From positions 1-64,000 of the forward strand of contig CAZSNP010000005.1 in the NCBI GenBank assembly GCA_964608265.1: DNA of 64,000 nucleotides, in the 5' to 3' direction. Both the position numbers and the translations under genes were made by a program. The DNA comes from JANWXR01 sp964608265 (GTDB taxonomy: Bacteria; Chloroflexota; Anaerolineae; Anaerolineales; UBA6663). Shown in pieces: positions 22,900 to 31,471 of this stretch. Below the pieces are notes generated by a model, which was given only the letters and a program-made list of their open reading frames with translations, ran no database searches and was not told the DNA's origin. Every line of letters starts with the position of its first letter. The stretch's first letter is position 1.

Positions 22900-25143
22900 A
22901 TGCTCCTGCGGCGTTCGCATCTGCTGCTGCTCGCCACGCTCTGCCTCGCCTTCGCGTTGCGGGTGTACGACCTCGGCGACCGCAACATCTGGTGGGATGA
23001 GGGCCTGGCAGCGTGGGCGGCGCGGCTGTCGCCGAGGCAGATCGTGGATTGGACCGCGCACGACGTCCACCCACCGCTGTACTTCTGGCTGTTGAGCCTG
23101 TGGTGGCGCGTCGTCGGCGACGGCGAGTTCGTGCTCCGTTTCCCCTCCGCACTGGCGGGCACACTCGGGGTTGCCGTGATCTACGGATTGGGCCGCGCCC
23201 TCGCCGGGCGCGCCGCCGGGCTGCTGGCGGCGCTCACCCTCACCGTTTCCATCTTCGCCATCAGTTGGTCGCAGGAGATGCGGATGTACATCTGGGCGGC
23301 GGCGCTGGCGACCGGGGCGCTGTGGGCCGCGCTGCGGCTGTGGGCGGGCAGTGGCCGGCGAGCGTGGACTGCCTATGTGCTGGTCTGCGCGGCGTCTTTG
23401 TGGACGCTGTACCTCAACGTCTCGGTGCTCGTCATCGCCAACCTCGGCTTCCTCATCGCGTGGTGGGGGCGTGGCCGGCCGGGGCCGTCGCTGCTGCGTT
23501 GGGTGAGCGCGCAGCTCGCCGCCCTGGCCCTGTTCGCGCCGTGGCTCGCCTACGCCCTGCCCCGCATCCCCACGTGGAGCACCGCCGAGCCATTCACGCC
23601 CGGCTTCTTTGCGCAACTGTATGCGACGATGCTGGCTGTCGGCGTCCCGACCAATCTCGAAACATATACGCCCGCTGTCGTGGCTATGGCGGCGGTGTGG
23701 CTCATCGGGTTGTGGGGGTTGTGGCGCGGCGGCCTCAGCCTCGACCAGCGCGCGGGCGCGCTGATGTTGCTGCTCGGCGTGACGCTGCCGGCGCTCATCG
23801 TGTACGCGGTGTCGCTGCCGATCAACATCTTCTATTACGCCCCGCGCCTCGCCCCGCGTTATCTGCTCCCGCTCGCGCCGTGTTTCTACGCGCTGCTGGC
23901 TTTGGGATTGGCGGCCCTGTGGAAGCGTTGGCGCTGGGCGGGCGGGCTGGCGACGCTGATCGCGCTGGGCGTCGCGGTCAGCGGGTGGAGCGCCTTCTTC
24001 CCTGGCCGCGTGCGGCGCGATGATTTGATCTCGGTGGCCGAGACGCTGCGCGCGCATGTCCATCCGAATGACCGTGTGCTGCTGCACAGCGATAAGGACT
24101 GGCCACTGTTCGCCGCGCAGTACGCCGGCGAGTGGCGCGGCGTGCCCTACGGCGCGAGGGTGGAGGCGTCGAACGCGAACAACTTACTTTTGCCACTATG
24201 GGAATCAGGCGAAGGCATATGGCTGGTGACCACGACCGACTCGCTGCGCATTGACCCGCAGGCCGAGGTCGAGCGCTGGCTTGAGACGCGCGCGCAATCC
24301 ATAACGCGGTGGGATTTCGGCGAGCAGACCCTTGCCCTTTTCACCCGCACGCCCGAGCGGGCCGCGAGGCGCGCCGGCCTCGGCCCGGAATTCATCGTGC
24401 CGCACAATGTCAACGACGATTCACTCCGCGGCGCTCACATCCCCGTGCCGCGCTATCAGCCGGGCGACACGGTGCGACTGGCGTTGTACTGGGCACCACC
24501 GCCCTCCGCGCCGTACGCTGTCACTCTCAGCGGACCACAGACAGTGACGTTCACGGCGGACTCGCCCGCCGGCGCTGAGCGGCAAATCGTCCCGCTGCGG
24601 CTGCCGCCCGAATTTTCGGGCGGTGAGTATCAGGTGTTCGTCGGCGCGACAAAGGCCGGCTCGCTCACCGTCGTGCCGCGTTCGCTCAGCAGCGCTGCCC
24701 TCGCCGACATCGGCGCGCGGCTCGACGTGCGGCTCGGCGACTCGATTCGGCTGCTGGGGTATACGTTGCCCGCGACGCAGGTGGCGCCGGGCGGAACGGT
24801 GGCGCTTACGCTTTACTGGCGGGCCGAGGCGCCGGTCGCCGAACGCTACAAAGTCTTCACCCACGTCCTCGGCGAGGAGTTCAACGCGGCGACGAATAAC
24901 TTTCTGTGGGGGCAGCAGGATAACGAGCCGGTGACGGGCTTCACCCCGACGAGCACCTGGCCGCCGGGCGTCGTCATCGCCGATCCATACACTATCCCCA
25001 TCGCCAGCGATGCGCCGCCGGGCGAGTATACGTTGCAGGTCGGGCTGTACGGTTTGATTGACGGCGCACGTCTCGAAGCCTTCAGCGCAAGCGGTGAGCC
25101 GCTGGGCGATGTGATCGTGCTCGCGCAAATCGAAGTGCGCTGA
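22900..25143 (+). CDS. GT39-family (PMT-like) glycosyltransferase, membrane protein
   Basis: 747 aa. The N-terminal ~360 residues are polytopic with the GT39/ArnT entry: a first TM segment, then RVYDLGDRNIWWDEGLAAW (acidic catalytic loop) and HDVHPPLYFWLLSLWW. Many helices follow up to about residue 365. The C-terminal ~380 residues are soluble and probably extracytoplasmic, with two beta-rich domains (GDTVRLALYW at about 525; GGTVALTLYWRAE at about 630). Family members use polyprenyl-phosphate sugars to modify proteins or lipids. Acceptor unknown. It is single on its strand, between a CoA-transferase and a convergent lipoprotein gene. Confidence 0.85.
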   Translation: MLLRRSHLLLLATLCLAFALRVYDLGDRNIWWDEGLAAWAARLSPRQIVDWTAHDVHPPLYFWLLSLWWRVVGDGEFVLRFPSALAGTLGVAVIYGLGRALAGRAAGLLAALTLTVSIFAISWSQEMRMYIWAAALATGALWAALRLWAGSGRRAWTAYVLVCAASLWTLYLNVSVLVIANLGFLIAWWGRGRPGPSLLRWVSAQLAALALFAPWLAYALPRIPTWSTAEPFTPGFFAQLYATMLAVGVPTNLETYTPAVVAMAAVWLIGLWGLWRGGLSLDQRAGALMLLLGVTLPALIVYAVSLPINIFYYAPRLAPRYLLPLAPCFYALLALGLAALWKRWRWAGGLATLIALGVAVSGWSAFFPGRVRRDDLISVAETLRAHVHPNDRVLLHSDKDWPLFAAQYAGEWRGVPYGARVEASNANNLLLPLWESGEGIWLVTTTDSLRIDPQAEVERWLETRAQSITRWDFGEQTLALFTRTPERAARRAGLGPEFIVPHNVNDDSLRGAHIPVPRYQPGDTVRLALYWAPPPSAPYAVTLSGPQTVTFTADSPAGAERQIVPLRLPPEFSGGEYQVFVGATKAGSLTVVPRSLSSAALADIGARLDVRLGDSIRLLGYTLPATQVAPGGTVALTLYWRAEAPVAERYKVFTHVLGEEFNAATNNFLWGQQDNEPVTGFTPTSTWPPGVVIADPYTIPIASDAPPGEYTLQVGLYGLIDGARLEAFSASGEPLGDVIVLAQIEVR

Positions 25144-25156
25144 CAAACGCGCCCCC

Positions 25157-25191
25157 AAAACAAAAGGGCCGCGTGCCATCACGCAGCCCTT
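25157..25191 (-). terminator. Intrinsic terminator of the binding-protein gene
   Basis: AAGGGC.GCGTG (25164-25175) pairs with CACGC.GCCCTT (25180-25191). On the minus strand the hairpin is followed by TTTTGTTTT (25165-25157). It lies 31 nt beyond the stop of the minus-strand lipoprotein gene and also separates it from the convergent GT39 gene. Confidence 0.75.
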
Positions 25192-25222
25192 CTGAGTTCC
25201 GACGATTGTATTCTGACTGCTG

Positions 25223-26164
25223 CTACGGCAGCCACTTCTCCCAGACTGCCTTGTTGGCATCCACCCAGGCCTGCGCAGCCTGTTCGGGCGTCTTGCCGTT
25301 GGCCGTGATGTCGGCCAGCATCGTGATCTGATCCTTGGTTGTGTAGTTCAGATTCTTCAACAGCGTGTGCGCCTCGGGCGCATCGGTCTTCAGCCCGGCA
25401 TTCCCGGCTTTGTACAACACATCCGGCGGGTAGTCGCAGGCGATCTTGGCCGTATCGGCGTAGCACGCTTCACTGTACGCCGGCAATTCCACCGGGGTGA
25501 GGTCATACTTGGCGTGAATGGCGTGCGGGGTCCAGAAGTAGAAGAGGATCGGCTCCTGGCGCGCGTAGGCAGCATCGAGCGCCGAGAGGATGGCCTGCTC
25601 GGAGCCGGCGTACACGACCTTGAGCGGCAGGCCGAGGTTGGCGATGATCTGCTCGTCGTACTGCACAAACGACGGGTCGCCGCCGAGGAACTGGCCGAGG
25701 TCGCCGGTCTCGGCGGTCTTGAACATCGCGCCGTTGCTCTTGAAACCCTCCCAGGTCGCCAGTTCCGGATTCTTCTGCACCATGTAGGTGGGGATGTACC
25801 AACTGATCTTGCCGACCACGCCCAGCGGGCCGAGGTCTTCGAGCTTGCTGGTCTTGATGTAGTCGTCGTAGTCCTTGGCGTGGCCGGAGGGCCAGATTTC
25901 GAGTGTGGCGCTCAGGTCGCCCGAGGCCAGCGCCGGGAATTGGCCATTCTCGTCAATCTCGACGATCTCCACGGTATAGCCGAGTTCCTTCGTCAGCAGG
26001 ATTTTGGCGACCTCGACGTTGACGCGAGAGCCATCCCACGGGTTGGCCGCCAGCTTGATGGTGGGCTTGGGCGCGGCGGCGGGCGCGCAGGCCGCAACGG
26101 CCAGCGACAGCAGGGTGAGGACTGCGGCGACAGTCCACCAGGGTTTGGACGTTCTCGGGCGCAT
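25223..26164 (-). CDS. Glycine betaine/choline-type ABC substrate-binding lipoprotein (OpuAC/ProX)
   Basis: 313 aa. The signal ends in a lipobox LAVAAC (Cys26), so it is a membrane-anchored lipoprotein. The mature part shows OpuAC family segments: KLAANPWDGSRVNVEVAKIL, ELGYTVEIVEID, the ligand-box Trp residues in LEIWPSG and KISWYIPTYMV, and ILFYFWTPHAIHAKYDL. It should capture a quaternary ammonium compound or related osmolyte. No permease or ATPase gene is adjacent; it is monocistronic with its own promoter and terminator. AAGGAGAAG 3 nt before the ATG is a strong ribosome site. Confidence 0.9.
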   Translation of the reverse strand: MRPRTSKPWWTVAAVLTLLSLAVAACAPAAAPKPTIKLAANPWDGSRVNVEVAKILLTKELGYTVEIVEIDENGQFPALASGDLSATLEIWPSGHAKDYDDYIKTSKLEDLGPLGVVGKISWYIPTYMVQKNPELATWEGFKSNGAMFKTAETGDLGQFLGGDPSFVQYDEQIIANLGLPLKVVYAGSEQAILSALDAAYARQEPILFYFWTPHAIHAKYDLTPVELPAYSEACYADTAKIACDYPPDVLYKAGNAGLKTDAPEAHTLLKNLNYTTKDQITMLADITANGKTPEQAAQAWVDANKAVWEKWLP

Positions 26165-26205
26165 GTTCTTCTCCTTGAGTGAAGGTGAGTCGGACGGGTG
26201 CTGAA

Positions 26206-26234
26206 ATTCTAGGCTCCGACCGGGCGGCTGTCAA
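26206..26234 (-). promoter_or_regulatory. Sigma-70 promoter, TTGACA-17-TAGAAT
   Basis: On the minus strand TTGACA (26234-26229), a 17-nt spacer, then TAGAAT (26211-26206). RNA start is near 26199, giving a ~35-nt leader with a good Shine-Dalgarno site before the lipoprotein ATG. It is the best classical promoter in the window. Confidence 0.8.
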
Positions 26235-26719
26235 ACGCGAGCATTCGCCCCGAGCGAGGGTCTTTCGCTTTGGGGGCGTAATCGGTTATCGGAATAACGT
26301 GAGTTCGAGATAACACAGAATAAAACAAGCACCCTGAGCGGAGCGGCGCTCCTTCGACTGCGGCCCGCCAAGAGCAGGCGGGCCTCCGCTCAGGATGCGC
26401 CGTAGATTCTCCGCAAGCCGCGTAGTCGAAGGGCGCGGCCTTATCCCGAACTGACGTGAACAGGGGAGCGGATGAGCGAATCAGTACCGCCTCATCCGCT
26501 CATCCGGTATCCCAATCCGCTGACCGGCTGCGGTAAAAGGCTGCCCCCAGGCTGGAATGCGCTCGCCCCGAGCCGTTGACTTGCACAAGCTCTTCTGATA
26601 TATCAATCTCGTGTCGCCAAAAACCTGACAGGCTTGCCAAACCTGTCAGGTTTCTTCATGGCCCGCTCCCCGCTTCTACTTTCGACCGTCTTCCGTTATC
26701 CGTCCACCCCGGAGCCAAT
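26235..26719. other. Repeat-filled intergenic region, no gene seen
   Basis: Between the lipoprotein promoter and the alcohol dehydrogenase start. It holds a REP-like element (26327-26439) with arms ACCCTGAGCGGAG and CTCCGCTCAGG, and a 12-bp palindrome AAACCTGACAGG/CCTGTCAGGTTT (26621-26632 with 26642-26653). No credible reading frame is present, although the dehydrogenase frame is technically open back to 26576. Confidence 0.7.
26621..26653. repeat. 12-bp palindrome upstream of alcohol dehydrogenase
   Basis: Perfect 12-bp arms with a 9-nt loop; the right arm ends in TTTC on the plus strand, so a weak terminator or attenuator 67 nt before the dehydrogenase start is possible. The sequence resembles interspersed CCTGACAGG palindromes. 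Confidence 0.6.
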
Positions 26720-27895
26720 ATGCCCAAAGTCCGTTCATTCGAAATCCCCGCTGTGATGAAGCACGGCCTCGGCGCAATCGCCACGCTGGCCGACGAGGCC
26801 CGGGCGCTGGGGATGAAGCGCCCGCTCGTCGTCACCGATGGCGGCATCGTGAAGGCCGGCCTGCTGCCGCAGGCCACCGGCCCGCTCAAGGCCGGCGGCC
26901 TCGACTTCACCGTCTTCGATCGCGTCGCCCCCAATCCCCCGATTGCGATTGTGGATGAGGGCGCGCGCGTCTACGCCGAGGCGCAGTGCGATGGCATCAT
27001 CGGCTTCGGCGGCGGCTCGGCGATGGACACGGCCAAGTCCATCGGTGTGGTCACGACAAATGGCGGCTCGATCCTGGCTTACGAATGGGCCGACCCGCAG
27101 CCCATCCGCCACCGCATCCCGCCGACGATCTGCGTCCCCACCACCTCGGGCACCGGCAGCGAGGTGACGCTGTGGGCCGTCATCACCGACCCGCAGCGCA
27201 AGATCAAGTTCAACGTCGGGGGCACGGCCAAAATCGGTGCGTGGCTGGCGCTGATTGACCCGGAACTGACCCTCAACCTGCCGCCCGCCGTCACCGCTGC
27301 CACCGGAATGGACGCGCTCGCGCACGCCATCGAGTGCTACACCTGCGCGTACGCGCAGCCGCTGCCGGATTCGGTCGCGCTGAACGCGATGGAGTACGTG
27401 GCGAAGTATCTGCGCGTGGCCTTTGCGCAAGGGCACAACGTGGAGGCGCGCTACGGCATGAGCATGGCGGCGATGCTGGGCGCGCTGGCCTACGGCACCG
27501 AGAGCGCCGGCGCGGCGCATGCCATGAGTCAGAGCGCGGGCGGCGTCCATGATGTGCCGCACGGCGCGCTGACCGCCCGGGTGCTCGGCCCGGTGATGGA
27601 ATACAACTACATGGGCGAGCCGGAGAAGTTCGCCCGCATTGCCCAGGCGCTCGGCGAAGACGTGCGCGGGCTGAGTGTGTGGGACGCGGCGGAAAAGGCC
27701 GTCGAGGCGGTGTACCGGCTGACCGAGGACGTGGAGATTCCCACCCTGCAGGCGATGGGCTTCCGTGACGAGGAGATCCCGCATTTGTCTGAGATCGCCT
27801 TTGCCGACCCGCAGACCATCGGCAACCCGCGCGATTTGAGCGTGGCGAGTTACACGAAGATTTGGAAGCGTGCCTTCGAAGCTGGAGGGGCGTGA
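26720..27895 (+). CDS. Iron-containing (group III) alcohol dehydrogenase
   Basis: 391 aa. The NAD(P)-binding motif GFGGGSAMDTAK and PTTSGTGSEVT are diagnostic. Metal ligands lie in GMDALAHAIECY and the HAMSQSAGGVHDVPHG segment. The family oxidises primary alcohols, diols or lactaldehyde-type substrates. The ATG at 26720 begins MPKVRSFEIPAVMKHG at the conserved N-terminal strand. Its promoter is not evident; an interspersed palindrome precedes it and a 16-bp palindrome follows the stop by 5 nt. The substrate cannot be inferred from neighbours, which are remnants of other genes. Confidence 0.9.
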   Translation: MPKVRSFEIPAVMKHGLGAIATLADEARALGMKRPLVVTDGGIVKAGLLPQATGPLKAGGLDFTVFDRVAPNPPIAIVDEGARVYAEAQCDGIIGFGGGSAMDTAKSIGVVTTNGGSILAYEWADPQPIRHRIPPTICVPTTSGTGSEVTLWAVITDPQRKIKFNVGGTAKIGAWLALIDPELTLNLPPAVTAATGMDALAHAIECYTCAYAQPLPDSVALNAMEYVAKYLRVAFAQGHNVEARYGMSMAAMLGALAYGTESAGAAHAMSQSAGGVHDVPHGALTARVLGPVMEYNYMGEPEKFARIAQALGEDVRGLSVWDAAEKAVEAVYRLTEDVEIPTLQAMGFRDEEIPHLSEIAFADPQTIGNPRDLSVASYTKIWKRAFEAGGA

Positions 27896-27900
27896 AACGT

Positions 27901-27954
27901 AATACGTGATGCGTGAGTCGTACTATGCGAAGCGGCAATCACGCATCACGTATT
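27901..27954. repeat. 16-bp perfect palindrome after the dehydrogenase
   Basis: AATACGTGATGCGTGA (27901-27916) pairs with TCACGCATCACGTATT (27939-27954) across a 22-nt loop. TTG follows, with no real T-run. It may stabilise or end the dehydrogenase mRNA, and resembles interspersed palindromes. Confidence 0.65.
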
Positions 27955-27957
27955 TGA

Positions 27958-28011
27958 ATGGCCCATGACAATGGCATCATAGTCATCGGTGGCGGGGTGA
28001 TCGGCGTATGA
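27958..28011 (+). pseudogene. Fragment: first 17 codons of a DAO-type flavoprotein
   Basis: ATG at 27958 encodes MAHDNGIIVIGGGVIGV, then TGA. This is a textbook FAD Rossmann start (GGGVIG) of a DAO/dimethylglycine-dehydrogenase-like protein, cut off after the glycine motif. Confidence 0.65.
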
Positions 28012-28032
28012 GCGGCGGGCGCGGGCGCGTTT

Positions 28033-28128
28033 GACTCGTTGCGCCTGGAGAGGGGCTACCGCGCGTGGGGAGCGGATATCCACACCGAGTACGACCCGTA
28101 CGAGGCGGGACTCGGCTTTGCGGTTCGG
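28033..28128 (+). pseudogene. Fragment of a GcvT-like domain
   Basis: In frame from 28033 the sequence reads SLRLERGYRAWGADIHTEYD and then PYEAGLGFAVR. This matches the C-terminal aminomethyltransferase (GcvT/DMGDH) pattern in which R-x-E-x-GYR-x-WG-x-D is followed by EAGLGF. It fits the other end of the same kind of gene as the 27958 fragment, so a ~2.4-kb DMGDH-type gene may have been deleted internally. Confidence 0.6.
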
Positions 28129-28187
28129 CTAAGGAAATCGCCGAGCAGCTTAGCCTTAGCGTCAACACAGTCAAACATCATGTGACT
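28128..28187 (+). pseudogene. Fragment of a LuxR-type HTH
   Basis: A different frame from 28128 reads AKEIAEQLSLSVNTVKHHVT, the recognition helix region of LuxR/NarL HTH proteins. It abuts the GcvT-like fragment directly, so two unrelated genes were joined by a deletion. No start or stop context survives. Confidence 0.6.
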
Positions 28188-28277
28188 CCTATTGGTGTAG
28201 CGTACCTGTATCCATAAGCCATCAAAAGCTAAAGTTCATTTGGTCTTTACTCTTGTTTTTGCGGACAAGTAGAACCC

Positions 28278-28859
28278 ATGAACAACAGATCACAGTTCCT
28301 ACTTCTCGGCGCAATAGTCTTGGGCTTGATTGTTGGCATCGTACTTGCCAGTGCTGATCAACAGACCCAAACCACTAACAGTGCTTCCGAGTCACAGGAA
28401 AAAACCATAGTGGTGGAGCAACATGCTTCTTATGTGCAAGTAAGCCGGGAAGAATTGATTGAGCGAGCAGACTCGATCTTTGAAGGAATAGTCTTCGACA
28501 TCTCACCTACGCGCTGGAATCACGATAGCCGAGACAAACGGGATGGCGGCCTAATGCTTCATACCGTTGATATTGAAGTTACGCGGCCCATACTAGGTGA
28601 AATAGCCTTGGGTGAACGCTTTTCACTTACTGCCGTGGGGACACGCCCTCACGAGGGGCATGTAGATTACGATTTCAAAGTGGGTGACACCGGCATCTTT
28701 TTCACAAAAAGGACTAATCTGACTTGGAGTGACGGTTTTCGCACAGTAAACACGCTCATAGGTGTCCCAGCAGGCTCGTATCTCTTGGCCGACAAGGATG
28801 GCATGTTCAAAGGTCAACTATTCAACCAGCGATGTCTCCTGCTGAAGTCACCAAACTAA
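28278..28859 (+). CDS. Hypothetical exported protein
   Basis: 193 aa, not recognised. An N-terminal hydrophobic segment (about residues 7-25, LLLGAIVLGLIVGIVL) ends near ASA and could be a signal peptide or anchor. A Gln/Thr/Ser-rich linker follows, then a compact, mostly beta domain (EELIERADSIFEGIVFDISP, MLHTVDIEVTRPILG, VGDTGIFFTKRTNL). The 'GEIALGERFSLTAVG' to 'GDTGIFF' pattern resembles exported proteins that bind or resist inhibitors, but I cannot name a family. Base composition is clearly lower in GC than its neighbours, and it sits beside gene debris, so recent acquisition is likely. Confidence 0.6.
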   Translation: MNNRSQFLLLGAIVLGLIVGIVLASADQQTQTTNSASESQEKTIVVEQHASYVQVSREELIERADSIFEGIVFDISPTRWNHDSRDKRDGGLMLHTVDIEVTRPILGEIALGERFSLTAVGTRPHEGHVDYDFKVGDTGIFFTKRTNLTWSDGFRTVNTLIGVPAGSYLLADKDGMFKGQLFNQRCLLLKSPN

Positions 28860-28951
28860 TCGCCGGACGTCGAGCAGTAATCACTCAACCATAAGTTCAG
28901 TTCAGGACGTTGCGGACGTTTGCGCGGACGTTGCTGATTGCCTCGCAGAAG

Positions 28952-28990
28952 GCCCTGCACGGGTGTAAGACCGTGCAGGGCTTTCTTTTT
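28952..28990 (+). terminator. Strong intrinsic terminator
   Basis: An 11-bp GC-rich stem (28952-28962 with 28971-28981, GCCCTGCACGG/CCGTGCAGGGC), an 8-nt loop, then TTTCTTTTT. It ends transcription from the hypothetical gene 90 nt upstream and insulates recQ, whose promoter starts 10 nt later. Confidence 0.88.
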
Positions 28991-28999
28991 GAGTCCGGG

Positions 29000-29005
29000 T
29001 ATCAT
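29000..29005 (+). promoter_or_regulatory. -10 (TATCAT) of leaderless recQ transcript
   Basis: TATCAT is followed by 6 nt (TGGCCC) and the GTG at 29012. This lies directly after the terminator at 28952-28990, and fits the 6-nt leaderless spacing found at two other genes in the window. Confidence 0.55.
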
Positions 29006-29011
29006 TGGCCC

Positions 29012-31426
29012 GTGACCCCCCACGCCGCGCTGCGCGAATACTTCGGCTACCCCGCCTTCCGGCCCGGGCAGGAGGCCGCACTTGGGCACGTGCTGGCGGG
29101 GCGCGATACGCTCGTGGTCATGCCCACCGGCTCGGGCAAGTCCATCATCTACCAGCTCGCCGGGCTGCTCAGCCCGAACGCCACGCTCGTCATCTCCCCG
29201 CTCGTGGCGCTGATGAAGGATCAGATTGACGCGCTCGAACGGCGCGGTCTGCCGGCGTCGTACATCAACTCGACACTGCCGGGGCCGGAGCAGTCGCGGC
29301 GGCTGCGCGCCTTCGCCGAGGGGCATATCAAAATCCTGCTCATCGCGCCCGAGCGGTTGCGGAGCCGCGCCTTTCGCGGGACGCTGGCCCGCGTTCCGCT
29401 GAGTGTGCTGGCCATTGACGAGGCGCACTGCCTCTCGCAGTGGGGCCACGACTTTCGGCCCGATTACCTCCACATCGCCGAGGTGCGGCGCGAGTTCAAC
29501 CCGCGCACCACGCTCGCCCTCACCGCCACCGCCACCCCGCGCGTGCAGGGCGACATCATCCACATGCTCGGCCTCGGGCGCGCCGAACGCATCATCACCG
29601 GCTTCAATCGCCCCAACCTCACCTTCGAGGTGCTCTCGGCCAGAAACGACAACGCCAAGCTCCAACTGGTGCGCGACTTCCTGAGCGACGCCGACGGCGC
29701 GGGGATCATTTACGTCGGTCGCCGAAGCGACGCCGAAGAAGTGGCGGCGTATGTGACGCAGATGGTCGGCCTCGACGCGCGCCCCTATCACGCCGGGATG
29801 GACGCCGGCGCCCGCGCGGAGGCGCAGGATTTGTTTCTGGCCGGTGACCTGCCCATCATCGTCGCCACGAATGCGTTCGGCATGGGCATTGATCGGCCCG
29901 ATGTGCGCTGGGTGCTGCATTACACGATGCCGGGCACGCTCGAAGCGTACTATCAAGAGGCGGGCCGCGCCGGGCGCGACGGCCTGCCCGCGCGCTGTGT
30001 GCTGTTGTACTCGCCGCGCGATACCTCGCTGCACGAGTTCTTCATCGAAAATGACTCGCCGACCGAGGACGAGTTGCGCACGGTATACGGCCTCCTGCGC
30101 GGGGAGGCGCCTGCGGCGAATGGCGGCGTCATCGAGACCGGCTTCGCGCTCGAAGAATTGCAGCGGCTGACCCAACTCAACAACACCAAGGTGCGCGTCG
30201 CGCTCGAGCAACTCGAGGTCGCCGGCGCAGTGCGCCGCGCGCCCGATCAGGCCTACGGCTACCTTCAATTGCAGGTCGGCCCGCTCGATGACAAAGCATT
30301 GAAGGCCGTGGCCATACAAGTCAAACAACGCCGCCAGCACAAGCGCGCGCAGCTTGCGGTGATGGTGGATTACGCCGAGACGAACACCTGTCGCCGGCGC
30401 AGCATCCTCGACCACTTCGGCGACTCCGGCCCGTCCGATGCGCCGGTGTGCTGCGATAATTGTCTGAGCAAAGATGCGGCCCCGGAGGAGACGCGGCCCG
30501 CCCAGTCGCAGGCCGAGCGCGCCGCCCTCATCGTGCTCGATGCGATTGCACGGCTGAAGTGGGAGGTGGGCAAATCCAAACTGGCGCAGATGCTCAAAGG
30601 TTCCGCTGCCGCCGAGATGGAGATGTACCGCGACAACCGCAACTTCGGCAAGTTCGCCGCGCTGCGCGTGAAAGAGATCGAGGCCCTCATCACTCAACTG
30701 CTCGACAGCGGGCACCTCAAGCAAGTCGGCGGCGACCGCCCCACCCTGCGGCTCACCCCGCGCGGCGAGGGCGCGTTGAAAGCGCGCGCTGCGATTCGGG
30801 TGGATTTGCGGCCCGTTCACACCCGCGAACGCGAGCGGGAGAAAGCGCAACGGGAGGCCGGCGGCACGGTTGCGCTCAGCGGCCAACTGCTGGCGCGCGG
30901 ACTCACGCCCGAGCAAATCGCCGCCGAGCGCGGGCTGACGGTGAGCACGGTCTATTCGCACCTGGCCCAACTCATCGCCGCCGGCCGTGTGGAGGTGAAC
31001 CGGGTGATGCCGGCCTCGGTGCAGAAACACATCCTCGCTGCGATCGAGCGCGTCGGCGCGGTCGGGCAGCTCGCGCCCATCAAGGCACAACTGCCTGAGA
31101 CGATTGACTACAACCAGATTCGATGTGTCGTGGAAGCGTGGAAGCTTAAGCGCGGCGCGGCCTACACGCAGGATTACGCCCCGTCGCCGCGATTGGTGAC
31201 CGCCGCCGATGGCGCGCTGTTCGACCGGCTGCGGGCGTGGCGGCTTGAGAAAGCGCGGTCACTCAACCTCCCGCCCTTCGCCATCTTCTCCGATGAGGCC
31301 CTGCGCGGTATCGTCGCTCAGCAGCCGCGCACGCGCGCTGAGCTGCTCTATGTGCGCGGCATCGGGCGGGTGAAGGCCGAGCAATACGGCGCCGAGGTTT
31401 TGGCTTTGCTGGCCGCCCGCGCGTAA
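29012..31426 (+). CDS. recQ: RecQ-type ATP-dependent DNA helicase
   Basis: 804 aa from GTG 29012. Helicase motifs: FRPGQEAAL, Walker A MPTGSGKS (Lys43), DEAH-type IDEAHCLSQWGHDFRPDY, TATATPRV, then FGMGIDRPDVRWVLHYTMP and YYQEAGRAGRDG. The RecQ C-terminal zinc site includes the Cys of TNTCRRRSILDHFG and CCDNC. A winged-helix region and an HTH_40-like segment (AAERGLTVSTVYSHLAQLI) follow, and an HRDC domain closes the protein (FSDEALRGIV, RGIGRVKAEQYG). It unwinds 3'-5' in repair and fork rescue. It is longer than E. coli RecQ (about 610 aa) because of the extra HTH region. The frame is open to 28910, but that would run through the terminator. Confidence 0.93.
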   Translation: MTPHAALREYFGYPAFRPGQEAALGHVLAGRDTLVVMPTGSGKSIIYQLAGLLSPNATLVISPLVALMKDQIDALERRGLPASYINSTLPGPEQSRRLRAFAEGHIKILLIAPERLRSRAFRGTLARVPLSVLAIDEAHCLSQWGHDFRPDYLHIAEVRREFNPRTTLALTATATPRVQGDIIHMLGLGRAERIITGFNRPNLTFEVLSARNDNAKLQLVRDFLSDADGAGIIYVGRRSDAEEVAAYVTQMVGLDARPYHAGMDAGARAEAQDLFLAGDLPIIVATNAFGMGIDRPDVRWVLHYTMPGTLEAYYQEAGRAGRDGLPARCVLLYSPRDTSLHEFFIENDSPTEDELRTVYGLLRGEAPAANGGVIETGFALEELQRLTQLNNTKVRVALEQLEVAGAVRRAPDQAYGYLQLQVGPLDDKALKAVAIQVKQRRQHKRAQLAVMVDYAETNTCRRRSILDHFGDSGPSDAPVCCDNCLSKDAAPEETRPAQSQAERAALIVLDAIARLKWEVGKSKLAQMLKGSAAAEMEMYRDNRNFGKFAALRVKEIEALITQLLDSGHLKQVGGDRPTLRLTPRGEGALKARAAIRVDLRPVHTREREREKAQREAGGTVALSGQLLARGLTPEQIAAERGLTVSTVYSHLAQLIAAGRVEVNRVMPASVQKHILAAIERVGAVGQLAPIKAQLPETIDYNQIRCVVEAWKLKRGAAYTQDYAPSPRLVTAADGALFDRLRAWRLEKARSLNLPPFAIFSDEALRGIVAQQPRTRAELLYVRGIGRVKAEQYGAEVLALLAARA

Positions 31427-31440
31427 CTGGCAATCAAAAG

Positions 31441-31471
31441 AAGAAGCCCCAGGGCGGGGCTTCTTGCTTTT
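31441..31471. terminator. Bidirectional terminator between convergent genes
   Basis: AAGAAGCCCC (31441-31450) pairs with GGGGCTTCTT (31456-31465). CTTTT follows on plus and CTTTTG on minus. It serves recQ (+, stop 31426) and the anti-sigma-like gene (-, stop 31471). Confidence 0.82.

Noticed and set aside
28856..31090. 744-residue open frame antisense to recQ
   Set aside because: It is the mirror of a well-supported helicase gene, has no domain motifs and arises from GC-rich codon use. Similar long antisense frames lie opposite the ADH, PBP, aminotransferase and oxidase genes.
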